The position numbers and the translations under genes are program-made. A stretch of DNA of 35,284 bases, from the NCBI GenBank assembly GCA_029975275.1, contig JARKPN010000073.1:1-35284 (forward strand), written 5' to 3'. This document shows, piece by piece, positions 24,069 through 31,260 of this stretch (positions within the stretch are counted from its first letter, which is position 1; every line of letters starts with the position of its first letter). The notes below the pieces were generated by a model. It had not been told where the DNA came from, made no database searches, and was given only the letters and a program-made list of their open reading frames with translations. The stretch is from Geobacteraceae bacterium. GTDB taxonomy: Bacteria > Desulfobacterota > Desulfuromonadia > Geobacterales > Geobacteraceae.

Positions 24069-24121
24069 TGCCCTTCTATTTCCCTCTGAAAGGGTACCCT
24101 GATCTACGTTCTTGTCAATTG
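24069..24121. repeat. 53-bp direct repeat, copy B
   Basis: The second copy of the repeat at 22875-22927 (45/53 identical). It contains the palindrome AGGGTACCCT, which is broken in copy A. It lies in the 510-bp gap 23922-24433, which otherwise holds only the group II intron fragment. Confidence 0.6.
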
Positions 24122-24199
24122 GTCGGGAAGACCGGTTTCTCTTGATATATCGGCAAGTTAGTATTTGAGTTCCCCCTGGTTTCCCAGAAGATGTCACCC

Positions 24200-24300
24200 T
24201 AATCAGGCCAATACCCCAGTTGGCCCCAGGCCCCTCTCAGAACCGTGCCTGCGCTATTTACGCACACGGCTCCTCACATAATCATTTTACGGTTGCAGGG
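24200..24300 (-). mobile_element. Group II intron 3'-end remnant with domain V
   Basis: On the minus strand 24272 to 24240 reads GAGCCGTG-TGCG-loop-CGCA-GG-CACGGTTC. This is the 33-base domain V hairpin of bacterial group II introns, with the catalytic AGC near the 5' side and the 2-base bulge opposite. The apical loop is TAAATAG instead of the usual GAAA-type tetraloop. A GC-rich imperfect palindrome just after it (GGGGCCTGGGGCC) is where domain VI would lie. No reverse transcriptase frame is nearby, so it is a dead fragment. Confidence 0.75.
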
Positions 24301-24433
24301 AACATCTTGACCTTGACCCGTGGTTCTCCGACTGAGGCGGGACAATATCCGTTTTTTTAATGCATATGCATGTCCGAAAATAGCCAGACTTTTTTGAGGT
24401 TATTGTTGTATGTTTATAAACAGGGGGCAGATC

Positions 24434-25897
24434 ATGATAAAAGGTGAAGAACGGGCATGGTATACGGCATTCAAGGCAAAGGATGCACGATTCGATGGCC
24501 GCTTTTTTGTGGGAGTGTCCACCACAGGTATTTATTGCCGGCCTGTATGCCGTGCGAAGTTGCCAAAGGCTGAAAATTGCACCTTTTACACCACGGCAGC
24601 AGCAGCGGAGCAAGCGGGCTTTCGTCCCTGCTTTTTATGCCGGCCGGAGCTTGCCCCTGGCACTGCTCCTGTAGACGCTACCGCGTCCCTGGTTCACCGG
24701 GCGGCACGATTGCTGGAAGAAAACTGTGGAAACGAGCAGCGTCTTGAAGAACTTGCCTGCCATCTCGGCTACACGGGTCGTCACCTGCGCCGGGCTTTCA
24801 GGGCGGAATACAATGTCTCTCCAGTACAGTATCTGCAAACCTACAGACTTCTGCTTGCCAAAAACCTGCTTACGGACACGGATCTTTCGGTAACTGAAGT
24901 TGCAATGGCTGCTGGCTTTGGCAGTGTACGGCGCTTTAACGACCTTTTCAAAAAGCGGTACCGCCTTGCACCCACTGCTTTACGCCGGCAGACTATCAGT
25001 GCAAAGATACAAAATAACACCATAACCTTGGCATTGGGTTATCGTCCACCTTATCGGTGGCAAGAGTTGTTGGATTTTCTCGCCCTGCGTGCTGTTACCG
25101 GTGTGGAAGCGATAAGGGATGGAGAGTATCTGCGCACCGTGCATTTTGTAACCGGAGAGCAGCGGCATGTCTACGGTTGGGTACGGGTAGGTCACCGGCC
25201 GCAAAGCAACGTTCTTGCGGTCACCATGGATTCAGCCCTTCTACCGGTGTTGTCGCAATTGCTGGGCCGGATTCGCCTCTTGTTTGATTTGTACTGCGAT
25301 CCGGATGCGGTGTATGAAGTTCTTGCGTCGATGAATAGTATCCACCCCGGCCTTAGTGTTCCAGGCATCCGCTTGCCTGGCTGTTTCGATGCATTCGAGA
25401 TGGTTGTGCGGGCAGTGTTGGGTCAACAAATCACCGTGAAAGCAGCCAACACTTTAACCGCACGACTCGTAGAAGCCTATGGCACCCCTATTCAGACTGA
25501 AATAGAGGGACTGACCCATGCTTTTCCATCGCCTGAAGATATCATTGCCTTGGACGGCTCAATCGGCAATCATCTCGGCCCGCTGGGTATTACCAGAACA
25601 CGTGCGGACACAATTCTGGAGTTGGCGCGGGCTTTTGTGCAGAAAAATATACATTTCAATCTCTGCGCCTGGCCGGAGATGGAAATGAAAAAGCTGATGG
25701 CCATTCGTGGCATTGGCTCCTGGACAGCGCAGTACATCGCCATGCGCGTTATGGGATGGCCGGATGCCTTTCCACACTCGGATTATGGCGTAAAAAAAGC
25801 GCTTGCACCCCGCACTTCCAACGAAATATTGGCTTTGGCTGAAGAGTGGCGTCCTTGGCGCAGTTATGCAACGGTCAATTTATGGAACTCTTTGTGA
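24434..25897 (+). CDS. Ada-AlkA fusion: methyl-sensing activator and DNA glycosylase
   Basis: A 487-residue three-part protein. Residues 1-75 are the Ada metal-binding methylphosphotriester domain with Cys35, Cys39, Cys66 and Cys69, matching the four zinc cysteines of E. coli Ada. Residues 85-185 are an AraC-type helix-turn-helix (LEELACHLGYTGRHLRRAF, then VTEVAMAAGFGSVRRFNDLF). The rest is AlkA: an N-terminal beta domain from about 200, and a HhH-GPD domain with LMAIRGIGSWTAQYIAMR and the catalytic Asp in PHSDYG. It likely senses methylated phosphate, activates repair genes and removes 3-methyladenine-type bases. ATG 24434 is preferred to ATG 24410 because the family starts here. It is followed by ogt. 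Confidence 0.93.
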   Translation: MIKGEERAWYTAFKAKDARFDGRFFVGVSTTGIYCRPVCRAKLPKAENCTFYTTAAAAEQAGFRPCFLCRPELAPGTAPVDATASLVHRAARLLEENCGNEQRLEELACHLGYTGRHLRRAFRAEYNVSPVQYLQTYRLLLAKNLLTDTDLSVTEVAMAAGFGSVRRFNDLFKKRYRLAPTALRRQTISAKIQNNTITLALGYRPPYRWQELLDFLALRAVTGVEAIRDGEYLRTVHFVTGEQRHVYGWVRVGHRPQSNVLAVTMDSALLPVLSQLLGRIRLLFDLYCDPDAVYEVLASMNSIHPGLSVPGIRLPGCFDAFEMVVRAVLGQQITVKAANTLTARLVEAYGTPIQTEIEGLTHAFPSPEDIIALDGSIGNHLGPLGITRTRADTILELARAFVQKNIHFNLCAWPEMEMKKLMAIRGIGSWTAQYIAMRVMGWPDAFPHSDYGVKKALAPRTSNEILALAEEWRPWRSYATVNLWNSL

Positions 25898-25922
25898 AAC
25901 ATATGCAGTGTAAGGAGATTCC

Positions 25923-26012
25923 ATGAAGCAGCCCCTTTCAAGCAGATATTCGCATAGGGCTTGTAGTCAACGTGCTCTGAGTACAAACCTTGCACGAGAA
26001 AGGGGCTTGTAA
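25923..26012 (+). CDS. 29-codon ORF between the repair genes
   Basis: ATG 25923 has an excellent ribosome site (AAGGAGATTCC) and is followed by 29 codons ending TAA 26010-26012. The peptide is basic, begins MKQPLSSRYSHRA and ends LARERGL. The DNA also forms an imperfect hairpin, since AGCCCCTTTC near the start pairs with GAAAGGGGCT near the end. It could be a real short peptide, a leader that couples expression of ogt, or a relic of the original end of an upstream gene. Confidence 0.35.
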   Translation: MKQPLSSRYSHRACSQRALSTNLARERGL

Positions 26013-26150
26013 AGGGAAGTATCTGGATTTGGTTTCGATGCACGGATGGTTTCAGATAGTCTGATAAACCTGTATAATTCTACCGATAATCGGCAAATCA
26101 AAACTACAAGTGTATCTGCTTGACAGAGGGGCACTTCGTGGGAGGAAAAC

Positions 26151-26690
26151 ATGGTATTTTCGACACATTATCCGTCACCCTTGGGTTCGATTATGCTCGC
26201 GAGCGATGGCAATAATCTTGTTGGTTTGTGGCTGGAGGGACAAAAATATTTTGCCGCGACTGTGGCGGAAGAGATAATGGAACAACCTGATTTGCCAATT
26301 TTTGCTGCTGCTCAAAGCTGGTTGGACAGGTATTTCACGGACCAAAAACCGGCAATTTCCGATTTGCCTCTGGCACCTAAAGGCGGAGCGTTCCGCATGG
26401 CTGTTTGGGATATCCTCTGTGAGATTCCATACGGCAAGGTCATCACTTACGGCGAGATTGCGAAAAAAATGGCTGTTAGAATGAACAAAGCGAACATGGC
26501 TGCCCAAGCGGTCGGCGGAGCTGTGGGGCATAACCCCATCTCCATAATTATTCCATGTCATCGGGTTGTAGGGGTGAATGGCAGCCTGGTTGGTTATGCC
26601 GGCGGCATCAGTAAAAAAATCAAGTTGCTTCAACATGAAGGAGTGGATATGTCCTGCTTGTCTATACCTGCCAAAGGCACAGCTCTGTAA
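26151..26690 (+). CDS. ogt: Methylated-DNA-[protein]-cysteine S-methyltransferase
   Basis: A 179-residue suicide repair protein. The active site IPCHRVVG has the acceptor Cys at residue 136, and the helix-turn-helix DNA-binding segment lies just before it (YGEIAKKMAV ... MAAQAVGGAVGHNP). It moves the methyl group from O6-methylguanine to its own cysteine. It lacks the Ada N-terminal domain, which here sits on the AlkA fusion upstream. GGGAGGAAAAC precedes ATG 26151. The pair therefore covers the E. coli adaptive response in two genes with the domains swapped. Confidence 0.95.
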   Translation: MVFSTHYPSPLGSIMLASDGNNLVGLWLEGQKYFAATVAEEIMEQPDLPIFAAAQSWLDRYFTDQKPAISDLPLAPKGGAFRMAVWDILCEIPYGKVITYGEIAKKMAVRMNKANMAAQAVGGAVGHNPISIIIPCHRVVGVNGSLVGYAGGISKKIKLLQHEGVDMSCLSIPAKGTAL

Positions 26691-26868
26691 CAGAGTATGA
26701 TTATTCTGGGGACATAATAGGGTTTTTTCAAGGTTGCCGGTAGATTCTATTCGTAAGTGCACCAGATGAGGTAAGCAGAGGCCATGGCCAAATAATATTA
26801 GTTAAAATTTATAAAATCAAGTTAGAATTTGTATTATGTTTGAATGTATAAGTAGACGTTGAAGAGGA

Positions 26869-26950
26869 AGCCTCCGGTGGTAAAGATAGCTTGTATGAGC
26901 AAGCAGTCGGACCGGCAAAGCCGTCCGGAATCAAATACCACGAGGAGGCT
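26869..26950 (+). ncRNA. Structured IS110 leader (candidate bridge RNA part)
   Basis: AGCCTCCGGTGGTA (26869-26882) pairs with TACCACGAGGAGGCT (26936-26950), closing a junction that holds two hairpins: GCTTG/CAAGC (about 26889-26903) and GGACCGGC/GCCGTCC (26909-26926). The closing arm includes the GAGGAGG ribosome site of the transposase. IS110-group elements encode a target-choosing bridge RNA in the left non-coding end, so this is a candidate; target and donor loops were not assigned. Confidence 0.5.
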
Positions 26951-26953
26951 CCC

Positions 26954-27979
26954 ATGAACGCATGTTACTACATTGGCTTTGACATCCACAAGAAAACAAT
27001 CGCTTACTGCATCAAGAAGATTGATGGAATGCTAATCCGTCAAGGTGCAGTGGCTGCTGAACGAAAAGCTTTGAAGAAATGGCTGACAGAACTGCCCGGT
27101 CCTTGGTGCGGTGCAATGGAGGCAACGATCTTTACCGGCTGGGTTTATGACTTTCTTATGCCGCATGCCGTTGATTTGAAGGTCGCCCACCCTGCGATGC
27201 TCAAAGCGATTACATCAGCCAAGAAGAAGAACGACCGGGCTGACGCCGAGAAAATAGCCGACCTTCTGAGGGTCAACCTGCTGCCGGAATGCCACATGAT
27301 GCCGGAAGCATTTCGTGAGTTGCGACGTGTGTTACGCTATCGGAACATGATAGTAAGCGCCGCTGTTAAGATGAAAAACAAGATGTCAGGCCTGCTCATG
27401 GAGGTTGGTGCGGTTTATGACAAGAAGAAACTTCACGGCAAAAAATACTTTGGAGCTTTTCTTGAGCGAGTTGAGGATGTGCCTGACTCAGTAAAAGAGC
27501 TGTTGAAGATGAGTCGACACGGCTTCGAGCTGTTCAACGACATCCAAAAGACACTGGTAACGGCACTACGAAAGAATAAATTGATCCAAGAAAGGGTGCA
27601 ACGGTTGATGAGTATCCCTGGTATTGGCGAACTTACGGCTCTGACCTGGGTGCTGGAAATAGGAGACGTGACCCGATTCAGTTCATCTCGCCAAGCCATC
27701 AGCTACTGCGGCCTATGCAGTGGACAGCACGAATCTGCGGGAAGGGAACAGCGTGGCCCAATCTCAAAAAAGAGGAATAAACATCTGCAAACCAAATTGA
27801 TTGAGGCCGCCAAGCTTGCACCGCACTGGAATGAGCACCTGGCACTGATTTATGAAAAAGAGTCGGCTCGTGGAAACAGGAACCGCGCTACTCTGGTGGT
27901 AGCCCGCAAACTGGTCGAATACATGCTTGCTGTAGACAGGCGGGAGACCGACTTCGAGTTGTTGAAGAAAGCAGTATAA
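26954..27979 (+). CDS. IS110-family transposase (DEDD recombinase)
   Basis: A 341-residue transposase. The N-terminal RuvC-like DEDD domain shows Asp10 (YIGFDIHKK), Glu56 (GAMEAT), Asp94 and Asp97 (KKNDRADAEKIA). The C-terminal Transposase_20 region contains RLMSIPGIGELTALTWVLEI and SYCGLCSGQHESAGREQRG, the latter holding the likely catalytic Ser region. The frame is intact. ATG 26954 follows GAGGAGG, which is part of an RNA stem in the leader. Family members excise as circles and insert without long terminal inverted repeats. Confidence 0.94.
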   Translation: MNACYYIGFDIHKKTIAYCIKKIDGMLIRQGAVAAERKALKKWLTELPGPWCGAMEATIFTGWVYDFLMPHAVDLKVAHPAMLKAITSAKKKNDRADAEKIADLLRVNLLPECHMMPEAFRELRRVLRYRNMIVSAAVKMKNKMSGLLMEVGAVYDKKKLHGKKYFGAFLERVEDVPDSVKELLKMSRHGFELFNDIQKTLVTALRKNKLIQERVQRLMSIPGIGELTALTWVLEIGDVTRFSSSRQAISYCGLCSGQHESAGREQRGPISKKRNKHLQTKLIEAAKLAPHWNEHLALIYEKESARGNRNRATLVVARKLVEYMLAVDRRETDFELLKKAV

Positions 27980-28015
27980 ACAGAATTCACATAACCTTCT
28001 TGCAGTAACGATCTT

Positions 28016-28091
28016 CCCGCCGGGCCTTGCTATTCCGGGGCTACGTGAGCCGAAGGCTGCACGACATTAACACTGTTTCGAGGCCGGCGGG
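28016..28091. other. Long GC-rich hairpin after the transposase
   Basis: CCCGCCGGGCCT (28016-28027) pairs with AGGCCGGCGGG (28081-28091) with one bulged G. Between them is a further small stem (GGGGCTACGTGAGCC). It could be the transposase terminator, a recombination structure of the element's right end, or the RNA end used by IS1111-type relatives. The gap 27980-28460 holds no gene I can support. Confidence 0.5.
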
Positions 28092-28410
28092 TTGGCACTA
28101 ACTCAATCTTCCGCAACAGGGCAACCCCTGATGACGGCACATGGATGTCTGGTCGCATGATCGTGCGGACCATCCGAAATGATTGAAAAAAGGTTGGACG
28201 GCAGGAGGGAGAGTTACAAAGCTACCGGCGGCAATTCGGGAAGTTGATGGAAATCTCCGTTTTCCCCTTGACAAAACTTATCATGGATGTCCCCGGAATT
28301 TTAGAATTTTAAGTCTTCTTTCAAAAATCAGGTGGTGTACTTGCTATTTGAATTCACCTCGCTTTCAGGCGGGTCGTAAGCTATGTTGGGGGCTTCTGTC
28401 CCTGGAGAAA

Positions 28411-28438
28411 AAAGAAAAGGGGCTATTTAGGCCCCTTT
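28411..28438 (-). terminator. Intrinsic terminator of the toxin-antitoxin operon
   Basis: An 8-bp stem AAAGGGGC/GCCCCTTT (28416-28438) is followed on the minus strand by TTTTCTTTTTT. It lies 22 bases after the antitoxin stop. Confidence 0.78.
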
Positions 28439-28460
28439 CCTCAGCTTCTACATTATTTTG

Positions 28461-28940
28461 TCACGCCGCCAATTTCCATTCTCTGTCTTGATCCATTTCC
28501 ACAATTAATCGAAGGAAGGTTGCCGCTTTCCTGGCAGCGTCTTCTCTGTGGTAATCCATGATCTTTTTCCCACGCGCAATAATTTCACGGAAAAGTAACT
28601 CATTCGATTTACTCATCTCGACCCTCCCGTGTTCCCACTTGCTAACCTGGGCCTTGTCGATTTGCAAATTCCTGGCTAGCTCAGAACTAGACCAGCCTAG
28701 AGACTTACGGAGGAATACGATCTCCGCAGGCAATAGCCGCTCTTCCTTCTTCACAAGGAGCTTTGCTATACAGTCATGCAGCCCCTCAATGTTGCGTATC
28801 TTGGGCATGACAACGCCACACTCGGGGCATTTCCGAACAGTAATCCTATTCAGGGTGATGTTCTCAAGACCGCATTCGTGATAATGGTAGTTCTCAACAG
28901 ACTCAATGAGTTCGCTTCGGTCACAAATAGGGCATCTCAT
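28461..28940 (-). CDS. MqsA-like antitoxin: YgiT zinc finger plus XRE HTH
   Basis: A 159-residue protein. The N-terminus is a YgiT-type zinc finger with CPIC (Cys3, Cys6) and CPEC (Cys38, Cys41). Residues about 70-125 are an XRE/Cro helix-turn-helix (LRKSLGWSSSELARNLQIDK, then QVSKWEHGR). A helical tail follows. This is the MqsA-type antitoxin layout: the HTH binds the operon promoter and the protein neutralises the partner toxin. Its ATG overlaps the toxin stop as ATGA, and the toxin gene comes first, as in mqsRA. A terminator follows at 28438-28411. Confidence 0.9.
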   Translation of the reverse strand: MRCPICDRSELIESVENYHYHECGLENITLNRITVRKCPECGVVMPKIRNIEGLHDCIAKLLVKKEERLLPAEIVFLRKSLGWSSSELARNLQIDKAQVSKWEHGRVEMSKSNELLFREIIARGKKIMDYHREDAARKAATFLRLIVEMDQDREWKLAA

Positions 28941-29221
28941 CTCTTCTCTCTCCACGCAGTCACAATCATTAGTTCGTCTTCGTCAATGAATGTGACGACA
29001 ACCACCATCTTGGGCGTTTCAACTCTGTACCGCCAACTCCCGTTCTCGTACTCGCCTTCTCTGACTTTCCCGCCGCGCAGAATATTGATGCAGTCGCTGG
29101 TGTCCATCTCCCGTTCTTCCATGCGTTCTATGGCATGTGGTCGGGAGTAGGTAACATATCCATTTTTCAGGATATGATAGATTAGCTTTTTAGCTTCGTT
29201 CGGTTTCAACGGTTCAAACAT
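28937..29221 (-). CDS. DUF4258-type toxin
   Basis: A 94-residue protein with the DUF4258 pattern: HAIERMEEREMDTSDCINIL (conserved His near residue 29 and the ERM..R helix), then a strand-rich half with WRYRVETPKMVVVVTFIDED and MIVTAWR. The domain is related to RelE/BrnT-type toxins and is commonly paired with YgiT-type antitoxins, so it is probably an mRNA-cleaving ribonuclease; this is inferred from the family. ATG 29221 is preferred; GTG 29230 is also in frame. The ribosome site is weak, which may keep toxin synthesis low relative to the antitoxin. Confidence 0.82.
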   Translation of the reverse strand: MFEPLKPNEAKKLIYHILKNGYVTYSRPHAIERMEEREMDTSDCINILRGGKVREGEYENGSWRYRVETPKMVVVVTFIDEDELMIVTAWREKR

Positions 29222-29255
29222 AATATACACTTTCGACGGCAGATTTCAACACTAA

Positions 29256-29274
29256 AGTTGTGTTCAACACAACT
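29256..29274. promoter_or_regulatory. Palindromic operator of the TA operon
   Basis: AGTTGTGTTCAACACAACT is a perfect 19-bp palindrome centred on C29265, 35 bases before the toxin start. A half-copy TTCAACAC also lies at 29246-29253. This is the expected position and type of site for self-repression by the XRE antitoxin. Confidence 0.7.
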
Positions 29275-29311
29275 CGACAAGTAAAGGGCACCAGGGGGAC
29301 ATTCTATAAAT

Positions 29312-29722
29312 TCATAAATTTCCCCTGCTGCCGACACCTGTCTTCCGAAGGATGTCATCAAGGCGCAAGCCCTTCTCGGAAGTAAATCTTTCGCCACGTT
29401 TAACCGCGACACTAACTGCGGGTTGGGTCAAGCCAAGACGCTTGGCGATTGATGTCGCAGTAACCCCCAGCTCTCTGACAGCCTAGAAGCAGAAAAGATC
29501 CCTTGCCCGGACACGTTCGGGTTGCTTCCCTGGCGCCTCGGCACAAATCGGTTCGACTTGGAGAACATCAGCAACCATCTTGGCTGATTTCTCCAGGTCG
29601 AGACCTTGATGGCTGTCCATTTCTTCATCAGCCGCAGCGAGGATTTGTTCAACGAAGCCGCTGTCGCCCAAAATCCGCTCATCGCTTTTCAGAAAGATTC
29701 CGGCAGTTCGTACGGTTATCAC
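29312..29722 (-). pseudogene. REP-associated (RAYT) transposase C-terminal remnant
   Basis: The minus-strand frame reads RTAGIFLKSDERILGDSGFV, then PGKQPERVRARDLFC-F, a TAG stop (29485-29483), then AVRELGVTATSIAKRLGLTQ and PAVSVAVKRGERF, ending TGA 29314-29312. This is the C-terminal third of RAYT (TnpA-REP) proteins, including the tail helix-turn-helix. Intact relatives have Trp where the TAG stands (CYWAVRELG-like), so a TGG-to-TAG change is likely. The catalytic Y1 HUH part is missing. Its truncated 5' side abuts the attC-like site at 29770. Confidence 0.8.
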
Positions 29723-29769
29723 CGCACTCCACCCATTATGGGCGTCCCACTGGGGTCACTCTCATTTGC

Positions 29770-29840
29770 TTCTAACGGTGCCCCCATGACCCGCCCGCCC
29801 GGTCTTTTCGGGCGGTCGGCGTCCATGGGGCTGGTTGGGA
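29770..29840 (-). repeat. attC-like site 0 (71 bp)
   Basis: On the minus strand it runs from TCCCAAC to GTTAGAA. Inner arms GCCCCATG and CATGGGGGC pair with one unpaired G, and the centre has the hairpin CCGCCCG/CGGGCGG. Length, the AAC...GTT ends, spacers and the extra unpaired base are those of integron attC sites. It follows the HEPN-like gene 44 bases after its stop. Confidence 0.7.
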
Positions 29841-29883
29841 CGTCACTTATTTTCCATATTCAAGACCCCGCCACTGCGTAAAA

Positions 29884-31074
29884 TCAAAATTGAGTTACAG
29901 TCCAATAATTGTCGATTGTGATATTGTAATATTTGATTTCAAGTTTTGAATCAATTTCAAATGTGCAACACTCACACTTTGCGCTATCAACCCAAGAATA
30001 TGGAACTTCTTCTCCTGTTTCGCTGTCTTGTATACTGTCGCTTATGTCATTTAAAACTAGAGAGTTAACCCCACATACTGGACATTGTTTTATTTCTGAA
30101 TAATTTTCAGCAGCTTCATGTTTGGCTATTTTTTTTGCTTTTTCTACATAGGGAGTATCAAATTGAGTTTCCATCCGATATCGCATATCCGCAATTCCCT
30201 TTGAAATTAACAATGCTTTTGGAATAGTTTCGCTTCTGTTTTCATACTCCTTAATTCGCTCTTCAATGCTTTTGATTCTTTCATCTCTACGCTGCTCAAG
30301 TTTCTTTTTGTCACTGAGAGGATTGTTGTACGCTGCTCTACCTATTTCTTTTAAAAGTGCAATTTTGCCGATAGAAACGTTTGAATTACTTTCATATTCA
30401 TTGCAAATAGCTTTAATTGGGTCAATAGCACACTCTGTATTTTTGTATTTCCACAACACGCCAATATCTTGATATTTTGGCAATTGAGTAGTTGCCTCTA
30501 TAACTGGTAAAACAAATTTACCAATAAATTCGTCAAGTTTTGTGTAGTCAAGGAAAAAAGCACCTCTGTGCCAAACTTTGTTCCGTAAAGTATTTAGCAC
30601 TTTAAGGGTATTTTTGTTAGCCACTATAAATTGGACATCTTGGCAACATTGCAATTGATTGCTGCTTATTAAGCTACAGATATTATCCAGTGCTTCACTA
30701 AATTCAACCGACTGAACCCGTTGTTCTTCTTCAGGTGTCAACTCCTGATTATGCAAAATTTTATGCAGAATAACTGGGTATTTATTTGCTCGTACTGCCA
30801 GTAAAAAATGGTCACTGCGTAGTATGTCTTTAATGATTAGTTCAAAGAAATGCTGAAAGTGTACGATTGTCTCGGCACAGGCTTCACAATATTTAAGATT
30901 TCCTTCTAATAATTTGTCAAGCTCAGGATCGTTCGGATTAAATCTATTTCTACTTACGCTATACGTTGAAAAATAGGCTTTAAGAGCAATCCGTAGTGAC
31001 AAAAAGGCAAGATCTAAGTCACTCTCTCCAGTGAGTCTAAATCCATTACTCGTAACTTGCTGAACTTCATTCAT
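29884..31074 (-). CDS. HEPN-like protein with C-terminal zinc finger (cassette)
   Basis: A 396-residue, AT-rich gene. The N-terminal two-thirds is helical and contains RNKVWH (Arg164 to His169), the R-x4-H ribonuclease motif of HEPN domains, preceded by helices such as HFQHFFELIIKDIL. A charged coiled stretch (about 255-290) follows. The C-terminus has CPVC (331-334) and CECC (367-370), probably one zinc site. A HEPN RNase with a zinc ribbon would fit phage defence or a toxin, but no known family is recognised. It is the only gene of its cassette, with attC0 after its stop. Confidence 0.72.
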   Translation of the reverse strand: MNEVQQVTSNGFRLTGESDLDLAFLSLRIALKAYFSTYSVSRNRFNPNDPELDKLLEGNLKYCEACAETIVHFQHFFELIIKDILRSDHFLLAVRANKYPVILHKILHNQELTPEEEQRVQSVEFSEALDNICSLISSNQLQCCQDVQFIVANKNTLKVLNTLRNKVWHRGAFFLDYTKLDEFIGKFVLPVIEATTQLPKYQDIGVLWKYKNTECAIDPIKAICNEYESNSNVSIGKIALLKEIGRAAYNNPLSDKKKLEQRRDERIKSIEERIKEYENRSETIPKALLISKGIADMRYRMETQFDTPYVEKAKKIAKHEAAENYSEIKQCPVCGVNSLVLNDISDSIQDSETGEEVPYSWVDSAKCECCTFEIDSKLEIKYYNITIDNYWTVTQF

Positions 31075-31106
31075 GTATATTCCTCATGATGATTAATTTC
31101 AAAAGA

Positions 31107-31260
31107 GACCAACGGGGCCGCGAGCTGAGCGGCCGAAGTGAGGTGCGTTTGGTGCGCCGAAACTGAGGTCCGCTCCAGTTCGCTGTTCTGCGGCGCGGGT
31201 CAGCGCGACGCAGGACGGGCGGCCGCTGACCGGGCTCTCCGGTCCAGAGGCATGTTATGC
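31107..31260 (-). repeat. attC-like site 1 (composite)
   Basis: On the minus strand it starts GCATAAC (31260-31254), which contains the TAA stop of the upstream cassette gene, and ends GTTGGTC (31113-31107). The first 40 bases are unique. The remaining ~105 bases are the same segment found in sites 2, 3b and 4, so its two halves no longer match each other. It looks like a hybrid site. Confidence 0.72.

Larger units (their letters stand above)
26866..28180 (+). mobile_element. IS110-family insertion sequence (ends approximate)
   Basis: It comprises the intact transposase (26954-27979), the structured leader, and at least 110 bases of structured 3' non-coding DNA. IS110 elements lack long terminal repeats and often leave little target duplication, so I could not fix the ends. 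The true left end may lie anywhere from about 26700. The right end may reach about 28310, where the non-coding sequence still looks IS-like. Confidence 0.6.

Noticed and set aside
28183-28491. Rightward ORF of 102 codons after the IS110 element
   Set aside because: It crosses the terminator of the leftward toxin-antitoxin operon and the 3' end of the antitoxin. It has no ribosome site and an improbable composition in its second half.
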